From assembly GCA_050618055.1 (NCBI GenBank), contig JBNLVK010000106.1:1-22676 (forward strand): a stretch of 22,676 nucleotides of DNA. The letters are read 5' to 3'. Shown one piece after another: positions 16,004 through 22,676 of this stretch; the stretch's first letter is position 1; each line of letters opens with the position of its first letter. The translations under genes and the position numbers were made by a program. The notes beneath the pieces are model-generated. The model did not search any database and had not been told where the DNA came from. It saw only the letters and a list, made by a program, of their open reading frames with translations. Source of the DNA: CALDCK01 sp050618055. GTDB lineage: Bacteria; Myxococcota_A; UBA9160; SMWR01.

Positions 16004-18673
16004 ATGAGCACCGAGAAGCCGCGCGAGGTATTCCGCGTCGACTACCGCCCGCCGGACTACACCATCGACCGGGTCGATCTGCACTTCGAGCTGGGCGAGG
16101 ACAAGACGCTCGTTCGCGCGCGGCTGGCGGTCCGCCGCAGCGAGACGCTGGTGGGCGACGCGCCGCCGCTGGTGCTCGACGGCGAGGACCTGGTGCTGCG
16201 GGAGATCGCCGTCGACGGCGAGGCGCTGGCGGGGTCGGCCTACCACGTGGACGACGAGAGCCTGACCGTCCACGCGCCGCCGGCGCGCTTCGAGCTCTCG
16301 ACGCTGGTCGAGATCGAGCCGCAGAAGAACACGGAGCTGTCGGGCCTGTACAAGACCAGCGGCAACTTCTGCACCCAGTGCGAGGCCCACGGCTTCCGGC
16401 GCATCACGTACTTCCTCGACCGGCCCGACGTGATGGCCCGCTACACCACCACCATCGTGGCCGACGCCGGGCGCTACCCGGTGCTGCTCTCCAACGGAAA
16501 CCGGGTGGAGGACGAGGCGCTCGCCGACGGGCGGCGCCGGGTCGTGTGGGAGGATCCCTTCCCGAAGCCCTGCTACCTGTTCGCGCTGGTGGCCGGCGAC
16601 CTGCGCTGTCACGCCGGGAGCTTCACCACCCGCTCCGGCCGCGAGGTGGCCCTGGAGATCTGGGTCGAGCCGGAGAACCTGGGTCGCTGCGAGCACGCAC
16701 TGCGCGCGCTCCAGCGCTCGATGAAGTGGGACGAGGACGTCTTCGGCCTGGAGTACGACCTGGACGTCTACATGATCGTGGCGGTCAACGACTTCAACAT
16801 GGGCGCCATGGAGAACAAGGGGCTCAACGTCTTCAACTCGAAGTACGTGCTGGCCGCCCCGGAGACCGCCACCGACGACGAGTACGAGGACATCGAGGCG
16901 GTGATCGCCCACGAGTACTTCCACAACTGGACCGGCAACCGCGTCACCTGCCGCGACTGGTTCCAGCTGACGCTGAAGGAAGGGCTCACCGTCTACCGCG
17001 ACCAGCGCTTCAGCGCCGACGTGACGTCGGCGGCGGTCAAGCGCATCCAGGACGTGAAGGTGCTGCGGGCGGGGCAGATGCCCGAGGACGCGGGCCCCAT
17101 GGCCCACCCGATCCGCCCCGACTCCTACATCTCGATGGACAACTTCTACACGGCCACCGTCTACAACAAGGGCGCCGAGGTGGTGCGCCTCTACGAGACG
17201 CTGCTGGGACGCGACGGCTTCCGCCGGGGCATGGACCTCTACTTCGAGCGCCACGACGGCCAGGCGGTGACCTGCGACGACTTCCGCTCGGCCATGGCCG
17301 ACGCCAACGAAGCGGACCTGTCGGGCATGGAGGCCTGGTACGCCCAGGCCGGCACGCCGGAGCTGGCGGCCGAGGGCGAATGGGACGCGGCCTCGAAGAC
17401 CTGGGCGCTCACGCTGCGCCAGTCGTACCCGGGAGCGGGAGAGGGGGATCCGCGCGGTCCGGTGCCCGTCCCGGTCCGGCTGGGGCTGCTCTCGCCGCAG
17501 GGCGAGCCGCTGCCCCTCACCCTGGCCGGCGAGGACGCGCCGGGAGCCGACGAGCGCGTGCTGGTGCTGGAGGAGGAGGAGCAGCGCTACGTCTTCACCG
17601 GCGTCGACGCGGAGCCGGTGCCCTCGCTGCTGCGCGGCTTCTCGGCGCCGGTGAAGCTGCGGGCGCGGCGCTCGCGTCGCGACCTGGCGTTCCTGATGGG
17701 CCGCGACGGCGACGCCTTCAACCGCTGGGACGCGGGCCAGGAGCTGGCCAGCGACCTGCTGCTGGAGATGGCGGCCGCGCTCGGCCGCGGCGAGAAGCCG
17801 AGTCTCGATCCGCTCTTCGTCGAGGCCTTCGGCCGGCTTCTCGGCGATCCGGACCTCGACGGATCGCTGAAGGCGCTGGCGCTGACGCTGCCGGACGAGC
17901 GCGTGCTCGCCCAGGAGATGGACCCGGTCGACGTGGACGCGATCCACGCGGCGCGGGAGCGGGCGGTGGCCGAGCTGGCGCGCGCCCACCGCGACGCCTT
18001 CGCGGCCACCTTCGAGGCGACGGCGCCGGACGGTCCGTACCGCATCGACAAGGCCTCCATCGACCGGCGGCGGCTGCGCGCCACCGCGTTGCGCTACGGC
18101 GTGGCCGGCGGCGACGAGCGCTACCGCGCTGCCGCCTTCGCCCAGTTCGAATCGGCCGACAACATGACCGACCGCCAGGCGGCGCTGCGCATCCTGGTCG
18201 ACCTGGACGGCGCGGAGCGCACGCGGGCGCTCGACGCCTTCTACGCGGCCTGGCGCCACGATCCGCTGGTGCTCGACAAGTGGTTCGCGCTCCAGGCCGT
18301 GTCGTCGCGGGAGGACACCCTGGCGCGGGTGCAGGAGCTCTACCGCCACGAGGACTTCTCGCTCACCAACCCGAACCGGGTGCGCGCGCTGGTGGGCAGC
18401 TTCGCCGGCGGCAACCCGGTGCGCTTCCACGCGGCGGACGGCGCGGGCTACCGCTTCCTGGCCGACGTCACCCTGGCCCTCGACCCGATCAACCCCCAGG
18501 TCGCTTCGCGCATGGTGTCGCTCTTCAGCCAGTGGCGCCGCTACGACGCCGGCCGCCGCGAGCGCATGCGCGCCGAGCTCGAGCGCATCGCCGACGCGCC
18601 GAAGCTCTCGAAGGACGTCTACGAGATGGTGGGCCGGGCCCTGGGCCGCACGGATGCGGCCGGGCGCCCGTGA
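16004..18673 (+). CDS. pepN: Aminopeptidase N (M1 family zinc metallopeptidase)
   Basis: The product is 889 aa, close to E. coli PepN (870). The zinc site is HEYFH at 303-307 with the third ligand Glu326 (LTLKEG). The exopeptidase motif GAMEN is at 267-271. NTELSGLYKTSGNFCTQCEA near residues 108-127, here named by its first 15 residues NTELSGLYKTSGNFC, is typical of the PepN subfamily. Domains run N-terminal beta, catalytic, small beta, then the alpha-helical C-terminal domain (DUF3458-type). It trims N-terminal residues from peptides in the cytoplasm; there is no signal peptide. The ATG at 16004 has a strong GGGAGAGGGAGG site. Its stop overlaps the GTG of the MlaE-like gene by 4 nt (18670-18673). 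Confidence 0.95.
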   Translation: MSTEKPREVFRVDYRPPDYTIDRVDLHFELGEDKTLVRARLAVRRSETLVGDAPPLVLDGEDLVLREIAVDGEALAGSAYHVDDESLTVHAPPARFELSTLVEIEPQKNTELSGLYKTSGNFCTQCEAHGFRRITYFLDRPDVMARYTTTIVADAGRYPVLLSNGNRVEDEALADGRRRVVWEDPFPKPCYLFALVAGDLRCHAGSFTTRSGREVALEIWVEPENLGRCEHALRALQRSMKWDEDVFGLEYDLDVYMIVAVNDFNMGAMENKGLNVFNSKYVLAAPETATDDEYEDIEAVIAHEYFHNWTGNRVTCRDWFQLTLKEGLTVYRDQRFSADVTSAAVKRIQDVKVLRAGQMPEDAGPMAHPIRPDSYISMDNFYTATVYNKGAEVVRLYETLLGRDGFRRGMDLYFERHDGQAVTCDDFRSAMADANEADLSGMEAWYAQAGTPELAAEGEWDAASKTWALTLRQSYPGAGEGDPRGPVPVPVRLGLLSPQGEPLPLTLAGEDAPGADERVLVLEEEEQRYVFTGVDAEPVPSLLRGFSAPVKLRARRSRRDLAFLMGRDGDAFNRWDAGQELASDLLLEMAAALGRGEKPSLDPLFVEAFGRLLGDPDLDGSLKALALTLPDERVLAQEMDPVDVDAIHAARERAVAELARAHRDAFAATFEATAPDGPYRIDKASIDRRRLRATALRYGVAGGDERYRAAAFAQFESADNMTDRQAALRILVDLDGAERTRALDAFYAAWRHDPLVLDKWFALQAVSSREDTLARVQELYRHEDFSLTNPNRVRALVGSFAGGNPVRFHAADGAGYRFLADVTLALDPINPQVASRMVSLFSQWRRYDAGRRERMRAELERIADAPKLSKDVYEMVGRALGRTDAAGRP

Positions 18674-19791
18674 GCCGGCTCTCCTTCGACTCGCCGGCCG
18701 ACGGCACGCTGCTGGTGCGGCTGGGAGGGCGCTGGACGGTCGGGGCCGATCTGCCCGCCGCCAGCGAGGTGTTCCGCGAGGCCGCGGCCCGCGGCGCGCG
18801 CCGCAGCCGCTACGACGCCGAAGGCCTCGAGGCCTGGGACAGCGTGCTGCTCACCTTCCTGCTGAAGCTGCGCGAGTGGAGCGAGCGCGAGCAGCTGGAG
18901 TCGGACGCGGCCGGCCTGCCCGAGGGCGTGAACCGCCTGCTCGACCTGGCCACCGGCGTCCCCGAGGTGGAGGGCGCGCGCCGCCACGGTGCCGGTGAGC
19001 CCTTCCTGACGCGGGTGGGGCGATCGGTCGGCGAGCTGGGCAGCGGGGCCCGGGAGATGCTCGAGTTCCTGGGCGAGACCACGCTCTCCTTCGGCCGGCT
19101 GCTGACCGGCCGCGCGCGCTTCCGGCGGGTCGACCTGTGGCTCACGGTGCAGGAGTGCGGGGCGAACGCGCTGCCGATCGTGTCGCTGATCAGCGTGCTG
19201 GTGGGCATGATCCTGGCGTTCGTGGGCGCAGTGCAGCTGCGCCAGTTCGGCGCCGGCATCTACGTGGCCGACCTGGTGGGGCTGGCCATGGCCCGGGAGA
19301 TGGGCGCCATGATGACCGCCATCATCATGGCCGGCCGCACCGGCGCCGCCTTCGCCGCCCAGATCGGCACCATGCGCGTGAACGAGGAGATCGACGCGCT
19401 CCAGACCTCCGGCTTCTCGCCCCAGGACTTCCTGGTGCTGCCGCGCATGATCGCGCTGGCGGCCATGATGCCCCTGCTCTGCATCTACTCGGACCTGCTG
19501 GGCATCGTCGGCGGCGCGCTGGTGGGCGTCGTGATGCTCGACCTCTCGCCGGTGCTCTACTGGGACCAGACCGTGGGCGCCGTGGACCTGACCGACCTGG
19601 GCGTGGGCCTGGTCAAGAGCGCCGTGTTCGGCGTGCTGGTGGCGGTGTCCGGCTGCCTGCGCGGACTCCAGTGCGGCACCAGCTCGTCGGCGGTGGGCCT
19701 CGCCGCCACCTCGGCGGTGGTGACCGGCATCGTCGCGATCATCGTGAGCGACGCCTTCTTCACCCTGATCTTCGAAGTGCTGGGCATCTAG
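18670..19791 (+). CDS. MlaE-type ABC permease with N-terminal STAS-like domain
   Basis: The product is 373 aa. Residues 1-95 form a STAS-like domain (WDSVLLTFLLKL around 56-67 replaces the usual DSS/GL helix start). Residues about 155-373 are the MlaE permease with about five membrane segments and the conserved coupling stretch AGRTGAAFAAQIGTMRV (221-237) followed by NEEIDAL. Such permeases are the inner-membrane core of MCE phospholipid transporters. In E. coli the STAS protein MlaB is separate, so here it is fused. The GTG start overlaps the pepN stop by 4 nt, and its TAG shares one base with the next GTG. Confidence 0.93.
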   Translation: MSRLSFDSPADGTLLVRLGGRWTVGADLPAASEVFREAAARGARRSRYDAEGLEAWDSVLLTFLLKLREWSEREQLESDAAGLPEGVNRLLDLATGVPEVEGARRHGAGEPFLTRVGRSVGELGSGAREMLEFLGETTLSFGRLLTGRARFRRVDLWLTVQECGANALPIVSLISVLVGMILAFVGAVQLRQFGAGIYVADLVGLAMAREMGAMMTAIIMAGRTGAAFAAQIGTMRVNEEIDALQTSGFSPQDFLVLPRMIALAAMMPLLCIYSDLLGIVGGALVGVVMLDLSPVLYWDQTVGAVDLTDLGVGLVKSAVFGVLVAVSGCLRGLQCGTSSSAVGLAATSAVVTGIVAIIVSDAFFTLIFEVLGI

Positions 19792-20546
19792 TGAGCGACG
19801 CCCCCGTCCACATCGAGGTGCGCGACCTCACCATGGCCTACGGCGACTTCGTCATCCAGAGGGACCTGTCCTTCGAGATCCGCCGCGGCGACATCTTCGT
19901 GGTGATGGGCGGCAGCGGCTGCGGCAAGACCACGCTGCTGCGCCACATGGTGGGCCTGAAGGAGCCGGTGAAGGGCGACGTCTACTACGAGGGCGTGGGC
20001 TACTGGCAGGCCGACGCGGCGGAGCGCGAGAAGCTGATCCGCCGCTTCGGCGTGCTCTACCAGGGCGGGGCGCTGTGGAGCTCGATGACGCTGGCCGAGA
20101 ACGTCTCGCTGCCGCTCCAGGAGTACACGGACCTGCGCCCCGCCGAGATCGCCGAGATCGCGTCGCTCAAGCTGGCGCTGGTGGGCCTGGCCGGCTTCGA
20201 GGACTACTACCCGGCCGAGATCAGCGGCGGCATGCACAAGCGCGCCGGGCTGGCCCGCGCCATGGCCCTCGACCCGGAGATCCTCTACTTCGACGAGCCC
20301 TCGGCGGGCCTGGACCCGATCAGCTCCATGCGGCTCGACGAGCTGATCCTCGAGCTGCGCGATTCCCTGGGCGCGACGGTCGTGCTCGTGACCCACGAGC
20401 TGTCGAGTATCTTCGCCATCGGGACCCACAGCGTGTTCCTGGACGCGGAGGCCAAGACGATGATCGCGACCGGCGACCCCCGCAGCCTGCGCGACGAGAG
20501 CGAGGATCCGCGGGTGCGCCGCTTCCTGAACCGGAGCTCCACGTGA
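19791..20546 (+). CDS. MlaF-type ABC transporter ATPase
   Basis: The product is 251 aa with a complete nucleotide-binding domain: Walker A GGSGCGKTT (40-48), Q-loop Gln91 (YQGGALWSSMT), signature SGGMHKRAG (145-153, the Mla variant of LSGGQ), Walker B ILYFDEPSAGLDP with Asp168/Glu169, and H-loop His202 (THELSS). It drives the MlaE-like permease. The GTG start overlaps the preceding TAG by one base (TAGTG), giving translational coupling, and its stop overlaps the next GTG (20543-20546). Confidence 0.95.
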   Translation: MSDAPVHIEVRDLTMAYGDFVIQRDLSFEIRRGDIFVVMGGSGCGKTTLLRHMVGLKEPVKGDVYYEGVGYWQADAAEREKLIRRFGVLYQGGALWSSMTLAENVSLPLQEYTDLRPAEIAEIASLKLALVGLAGFEDYYPAEISGGMHKRAGLARAMALDPEILYFDEPSAGLDPISSMRLDELILELRDSLGATVVLVTHELSSIFAIGTHSVFLDAEAKTMIATGDPRSLRDESEDPRVRRFLNRSST

Positions 20547-21463
20547 GCCGACGCGCCAATCCGGCCTTCATCGGCGGCTTCGTGGTGGGGGCGGTGGTGC
20601 TGCTGGTGGTCGGCATCATGGCCTTTGGCAGCGGAGCTTTGTTCCGGAATACGACCACTTACGTCATGTTCTTCGGGGGAGACCTGAGCGGTCTGCGGGT
20701 CGGCGCGCCGGTCACCTTCCGGGGCGTCCCGCTGGGCACGGTCACCGACATCCGGGCCTCGCTCCAGCGCCGCTTCGACCGGGTGGAGACGCGCATCGCC
20801 GTCTACGCCGAGCTCCAGGAGGGAGCCATCGACATCGGCGACGACATGCCCCGGCCCGGTGCGGAGGCCGAGGGCTACCGCCTGCTGATCGAGAACGGCC
20901 TGCGCGCCCAGCTCCAGTGGCAGAGCCTGGTGACCGGCCAGCTGTTCGTGCAGCTCGACTTCCACCCGGACGAGCCGCCCATCTTCGTGGGCGGCGACCC
21001 GTCGGTGCTGGAGATCCCGACGATTCCCACGCCCTTCGAGATGGTGACGCGCTCGGCGCGGCGGGTGCTCGAGCGGCTGGGCGAGCTGCCGCTGGAGGAG
21101 ATCGTCGAGAACCTGAACGAGACGCTCGAGGGGGCGGGGAAGCTGCTGAACGCCGACGACACCCACCAGGCGCTGGCGGGCCTGAACGCCGCCGTCGCCG
21201 ACCTGCGCGGCGCGATCCGGCGCACGGACCGGCGCGTGGGCCACGTGGTGGAGCGGCTCGACGAGACCCTCGACAACACGAACCTGGCGCTCCAGGAGGC
21301 GCGGGGCTCGCTGGGCGCGCTCTCCGAGGAGTCGGAGCTGCGCTACGAGCTGAACGAGCTGCTGCGCGAGGCCACCGACGCCATGCGCGCCATGCGCGTG
21401 CTGGCCGAGACGCTGGAGCGCAACCCGGAGTCGCTGCTCTCCGGCAAGGGGGGCGGGCGATGA
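20543..21463 (+). CDS. MlaD-type MCE-domain substrate-binding protein
   Basis: The product is 306 aa. It has one N-terminal membrane anchor (about residues 9-29), then an MCE domain (about 38-115, with FRGVPLGTVTDI) and a long helical C-terminal region (about 165-300) with coiled-coil character. MCE proteins form hexamers in the periplasm that carry lipid between membranes. The spacing and tail resemble the PqiB/MlaD-like single-MCE proteins of fused MlaE systems. The GTG start overlaps the ATPase stop by 4 nt and its stop overlaps the next ATG (21460-21463). Confidence 0.93.
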   Translation: MSRRANPAFIGGFVVGAVVLLVVGIMAFGSGALFRNTTTYVMFFGGDLSGLRVGAPVTFRGVPLGTVTDIRASLQRRFDRVETRIAVYAELQEGAIDIGDDMPRPGAEAEGYRLLIENGLRAQLQWQSLVTGQLFVQLDFHPDEPPIFVGGDPSVLEIPTIPTPFEMVTRSARRVLERLGELPLEEIVENLNETLEGAGKLLNADDTHQALAGLNAAVADLRGAIRRTDRRVGHVVERLDETLDNTNLALQEARGSLGALSEESELRYELNELLREATDAMRAMRVLAETLERNPESLLSGKGGGR

Positions 21464-22053
21464 GAGGTCGACGGGCGTTTGCGCGGGGCGGGCTGTGCGG
21501 GCTGGTGCTGCTGGCGCTGGCCGGCACCGGCTGTCCCACCATCGGCGGTCCGACGCCGCCGTCGCGCTTCTACGTGCTGGCGCCCCTCGAGCCCGCGCCC
21601 GAGACGACCGACGGTCCCGGACTGGGCATGGGTCCCACGCGCCTGGCCAAGTACCTGGACCGCCCGCAGATGGTGACCCGCCGCGGTGCCAACGCCCTCG
21701 AGCTGGCCGAGTTCGACCGCTGGGGCGAGCCGCTGTCCGAGGCGGTGCCGCGGGTGGTGCTTTCGAACCTGGGCGCGCTGCTCGGCAGCGATCGCCTCCA
21801 GCTCCACCCCTGGCGCGATCCGCGCGGCGTGGACCTGGAGCTCCAGCTCGACGTCTACCGCTTCGACGGACCGCGTGGGGGTCCGGTCGAGCTGGTGGCG
21901 CGCTGGCAGCTGCGCCGGGGCGCGGCGAAGGTCGAGCGCATCGCGCGCATCGCCGAGGCGTACCAGGGCACCGGCTACGAGGCCCAGGCGGCGGCCATGA
22001 GCCGCGCCCTGGCCCGGCTGTGCCGCGAGATCGCCGCCGCCGCTCCGCGCTAG
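21460..22053 (+). CDS. PqiC-like ABC transport auxiliary lipoprotein
   Basis: The product is 197 aa. It has an N-terminal signal (RRAFARGGLCGLVLLALAG) with a candidate lipid-attachment Cys at residue 25 in LAGTGC; the -3 position is Gly rather than Leu, so the lipobox is weak. RFYVLAPLE, then LGMGPTRLAKYLDRPQMVTR and RWGEPLSEAVPRVVLSNL match the PqiC/ABC-auxiliary family (PF03886-type). It would sit at the outer membrane and help the MCE system deliver or extract lipid. It is coupled to the MCE gene by an ATGA overlap. Its TAG at 22051 overlaps the minus-strand TAG of psd in a shared CTAG. Confidence 0.88.
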   Translation: MRGRRAFARGGLCGLVLLALAGTGCPTIGGPTPPSRFYVLAPLEPAPETTDGPGLGMGPTRLAKYLDRPQMVTRRGANALELAEFDRWGEPLSEAVPRVVLSNLGALLGSDRLQLHPWRDPRGVDLELQLDVYRFDGPRGGPVELVARWQLRRGAAKVERIARIAEAYQGTGYEAQAAAMSRALARLCREIAAAAPR

Positions 22054-22676
22054 AGCAGCGTCCCGATGCGCGTGCCGAGGCGCAGCACCCGGTCGGGCTC
22101 TTCGGGCTCGAGGCGCAGCGCCTCCGCAGCGGCCACCAGCACGAGCGTCGAGCCGAACTCGAAGCGTCCCCACTCCTCGCCCTTCGCCAGCGGGCGGGCG
22201 TCGACGTAGCGGCGCGCCTCGGGGCCCCGGCCGGTCTGGGTGGTCAGGTCGTCGAAGGTCACCCGGACCTTGCCCACGTTGGTGGCGCCCACCGCGACGA
22301 TCGCCAGCTCGCCGCCGCCGGGCAGCACGAAGCTCGCGGCGATGCGCTCGTTCCCGGCGAACAGGCCGTCGACGCCGTGGAGCCCCAGCCCATTCACCGG
22401 CAGCAGCGTGCCCGGCAGGTGGCGGGCGGCGACCGGGGTGGCGTCGCAGGGCATGTGGAAGCGGTGGTAGTCCCGCGGCGAGAGGTAGAAGGTGGCGAAG
22501 GCGCCGCCCTCCAGGCGCCGGGCCTGCTCGGCGTCGCCCAGCAGGGCGGCCAGCGAGTAGGGGCGGCCCTTCACCTGGAGGAGCTCCCCCTCTTCGACCC
22601 GGCCGCTGGCGCCCCAGAATCCGTCGCAGGGCGAGACCAGCGCCTCGGGCGCCGGATCGATCGGCCGCACGCCGGG
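22050..22676 (-). CDS. psd: Phosphatidylserine decarboxylase proenzyme (5' end outside window)
   Basis: 208 residues are visible and the frame is open to the window edge, so the N-terminal part is missing. VSPCDG holds the conserved catalytic Asp, YLSPRDYHRFHMP the conserved His, and FGST near the C-terminus is the self-cleavage site whose Ser becomes the pyruvoyl group (usually LGST). LPVNGLGL and LFAGNER also match the family. The enzyme makes phosphatidylethanolamine from phosphatidylserine at the inner membrane. A GTG at 22670 is an internal Val codon (GVRPIDP), not the start. It is convergent with the lipid transporter operon, sharing the 4-nt CTAG at 22050-22053. Confidence 0.94.
   Translation of the reverse strand, partial: PGVRPIDPAPEALVSPCDGFWGASGRVEEGELLQVKGRPYSLAALLGDAEQARRLEGGAFATFYLSPRDYHRFHMPCDATPVAARHLPGTLLPVNGLGLHGVDGLFAGNERIAASFVLPGGGELAIVAVGATNVGKVRVTFDDLTTQTGRGPEARRYVDARPLAKGEEWGRFEFGSTLVLVAAAEALRLEPEEPDRVLRLGTRIGTLL

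Noticed and set aside
14549..18430. A very long minus-strand open frame (over 1200 codons) opposite the TIR, map and pepN genes
   Set aside because: It is a GC-skewed mirror frame of pepN, rich in Arg, Ala, Gly, His and Val with no domains. The part that overlaps map is only a shared frame, not a fusion.
14188..19791. An open plus-strand frame running from the GGCT region into the MlaE gene
   Set aside because: Only the last 373 codons carry a recognisable protein. The rest is out of frame with the TIR protein and PepN, and the GTG at 18670 overlapping the pepN stop is the natural start.

Overview
The window is a dense, high-GC (roughly 70%) chromosomal segment from a Gram-negative bacterium. 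An outer-membrane barrel protein, an RND efflux pump, an Mla/Pqi-type phospholipid transporter with a lipoprotein, and phosphatidylserine decarboxylase all imply two membranes. GC-rich wobble positions, common GTG starts and many 4-nt GTGA/ATGA overlaps fit a proteobacterial or myxococcal/deltaproteobacterial-type aerobe. I cannot name the lineage from sequence alone. No rRNA, tRNA, CRISPR, transposase or phage gene is visible, and no gene-free stretch exceeds about 160 bp.

Layout. 1-45: right half of a palindromic repeat. 42-680 (-): DJ-1/PfpI-family protein. 772-1671 (+): tandem universal stress protein. 1726-2748 (+): His/Met-rich outer-membrane barrel protein. 2735-5098 (-): class I glutamine amidotransferase-like protein, a TauD/TfdA dioxygenase and a membrane-anchored Cys phosphatase. 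5179-6831 (+): second TauD/TfdA dioxygenase and a FabG-like SDR. 6841-7656 (-): second SDR. 7816-13883 (+): TetR regulator, RND adaptor, RND permease and D-2-hydroxyacid dehydrogenase, tightly coupled behind a promoter covered by inverted repeats. 13932-14444 (-): gamma-glutamylcyclotransferase-like protein. 14576-15028 (+): small TIR-domain protein. 15025-15109: a complete 85-bp palindromic element. 15106-15942 (-): methionine aminopeptidase. 16004-22053 (+): aminopeptidase N followed by a four-gene Mla/Pqi-like lipid transporter (STAS-MlaE, MlaF, MlaD/MCE, PqiC-like lipoprotein), all coupled by 1-4 nt overlaps. 22050-22676 (-): phosphatidylserine decarboxylase, cut by the window edge.

The genes fall into three themes. 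The first is small-molecule oxidation (two Fe(II)/2-oxoglutarate dioxygenases, two SDRs and a 2-hydroxyacid dehydrogenase), partly tied to efflux. The second is envelope lipid homeostasis (MCE transporter next to Psd). The third is protein and peptide turnover (MAP and PepN, divergent).

The most unusual structure is the palindrome at 15025-15109. Its inverted CTAGGGA/TCCCTAG ends contain the TAG stop codons of both convergent flanking genes, and a 43/45-identical copy of its right half sits at 1-45, again ending exactly on a minus-strand stop codon. A second pattern is that at least four genes lacking a Shine-Dalgarno have a TANNNT box 6-7 nt before the start codon, suggesting leaderless transcripts. 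A third is the TIR gene, which has two perfect inverted repeats in its leader and is divergent from the gamma-glutamylcyclotransferase-like gene.
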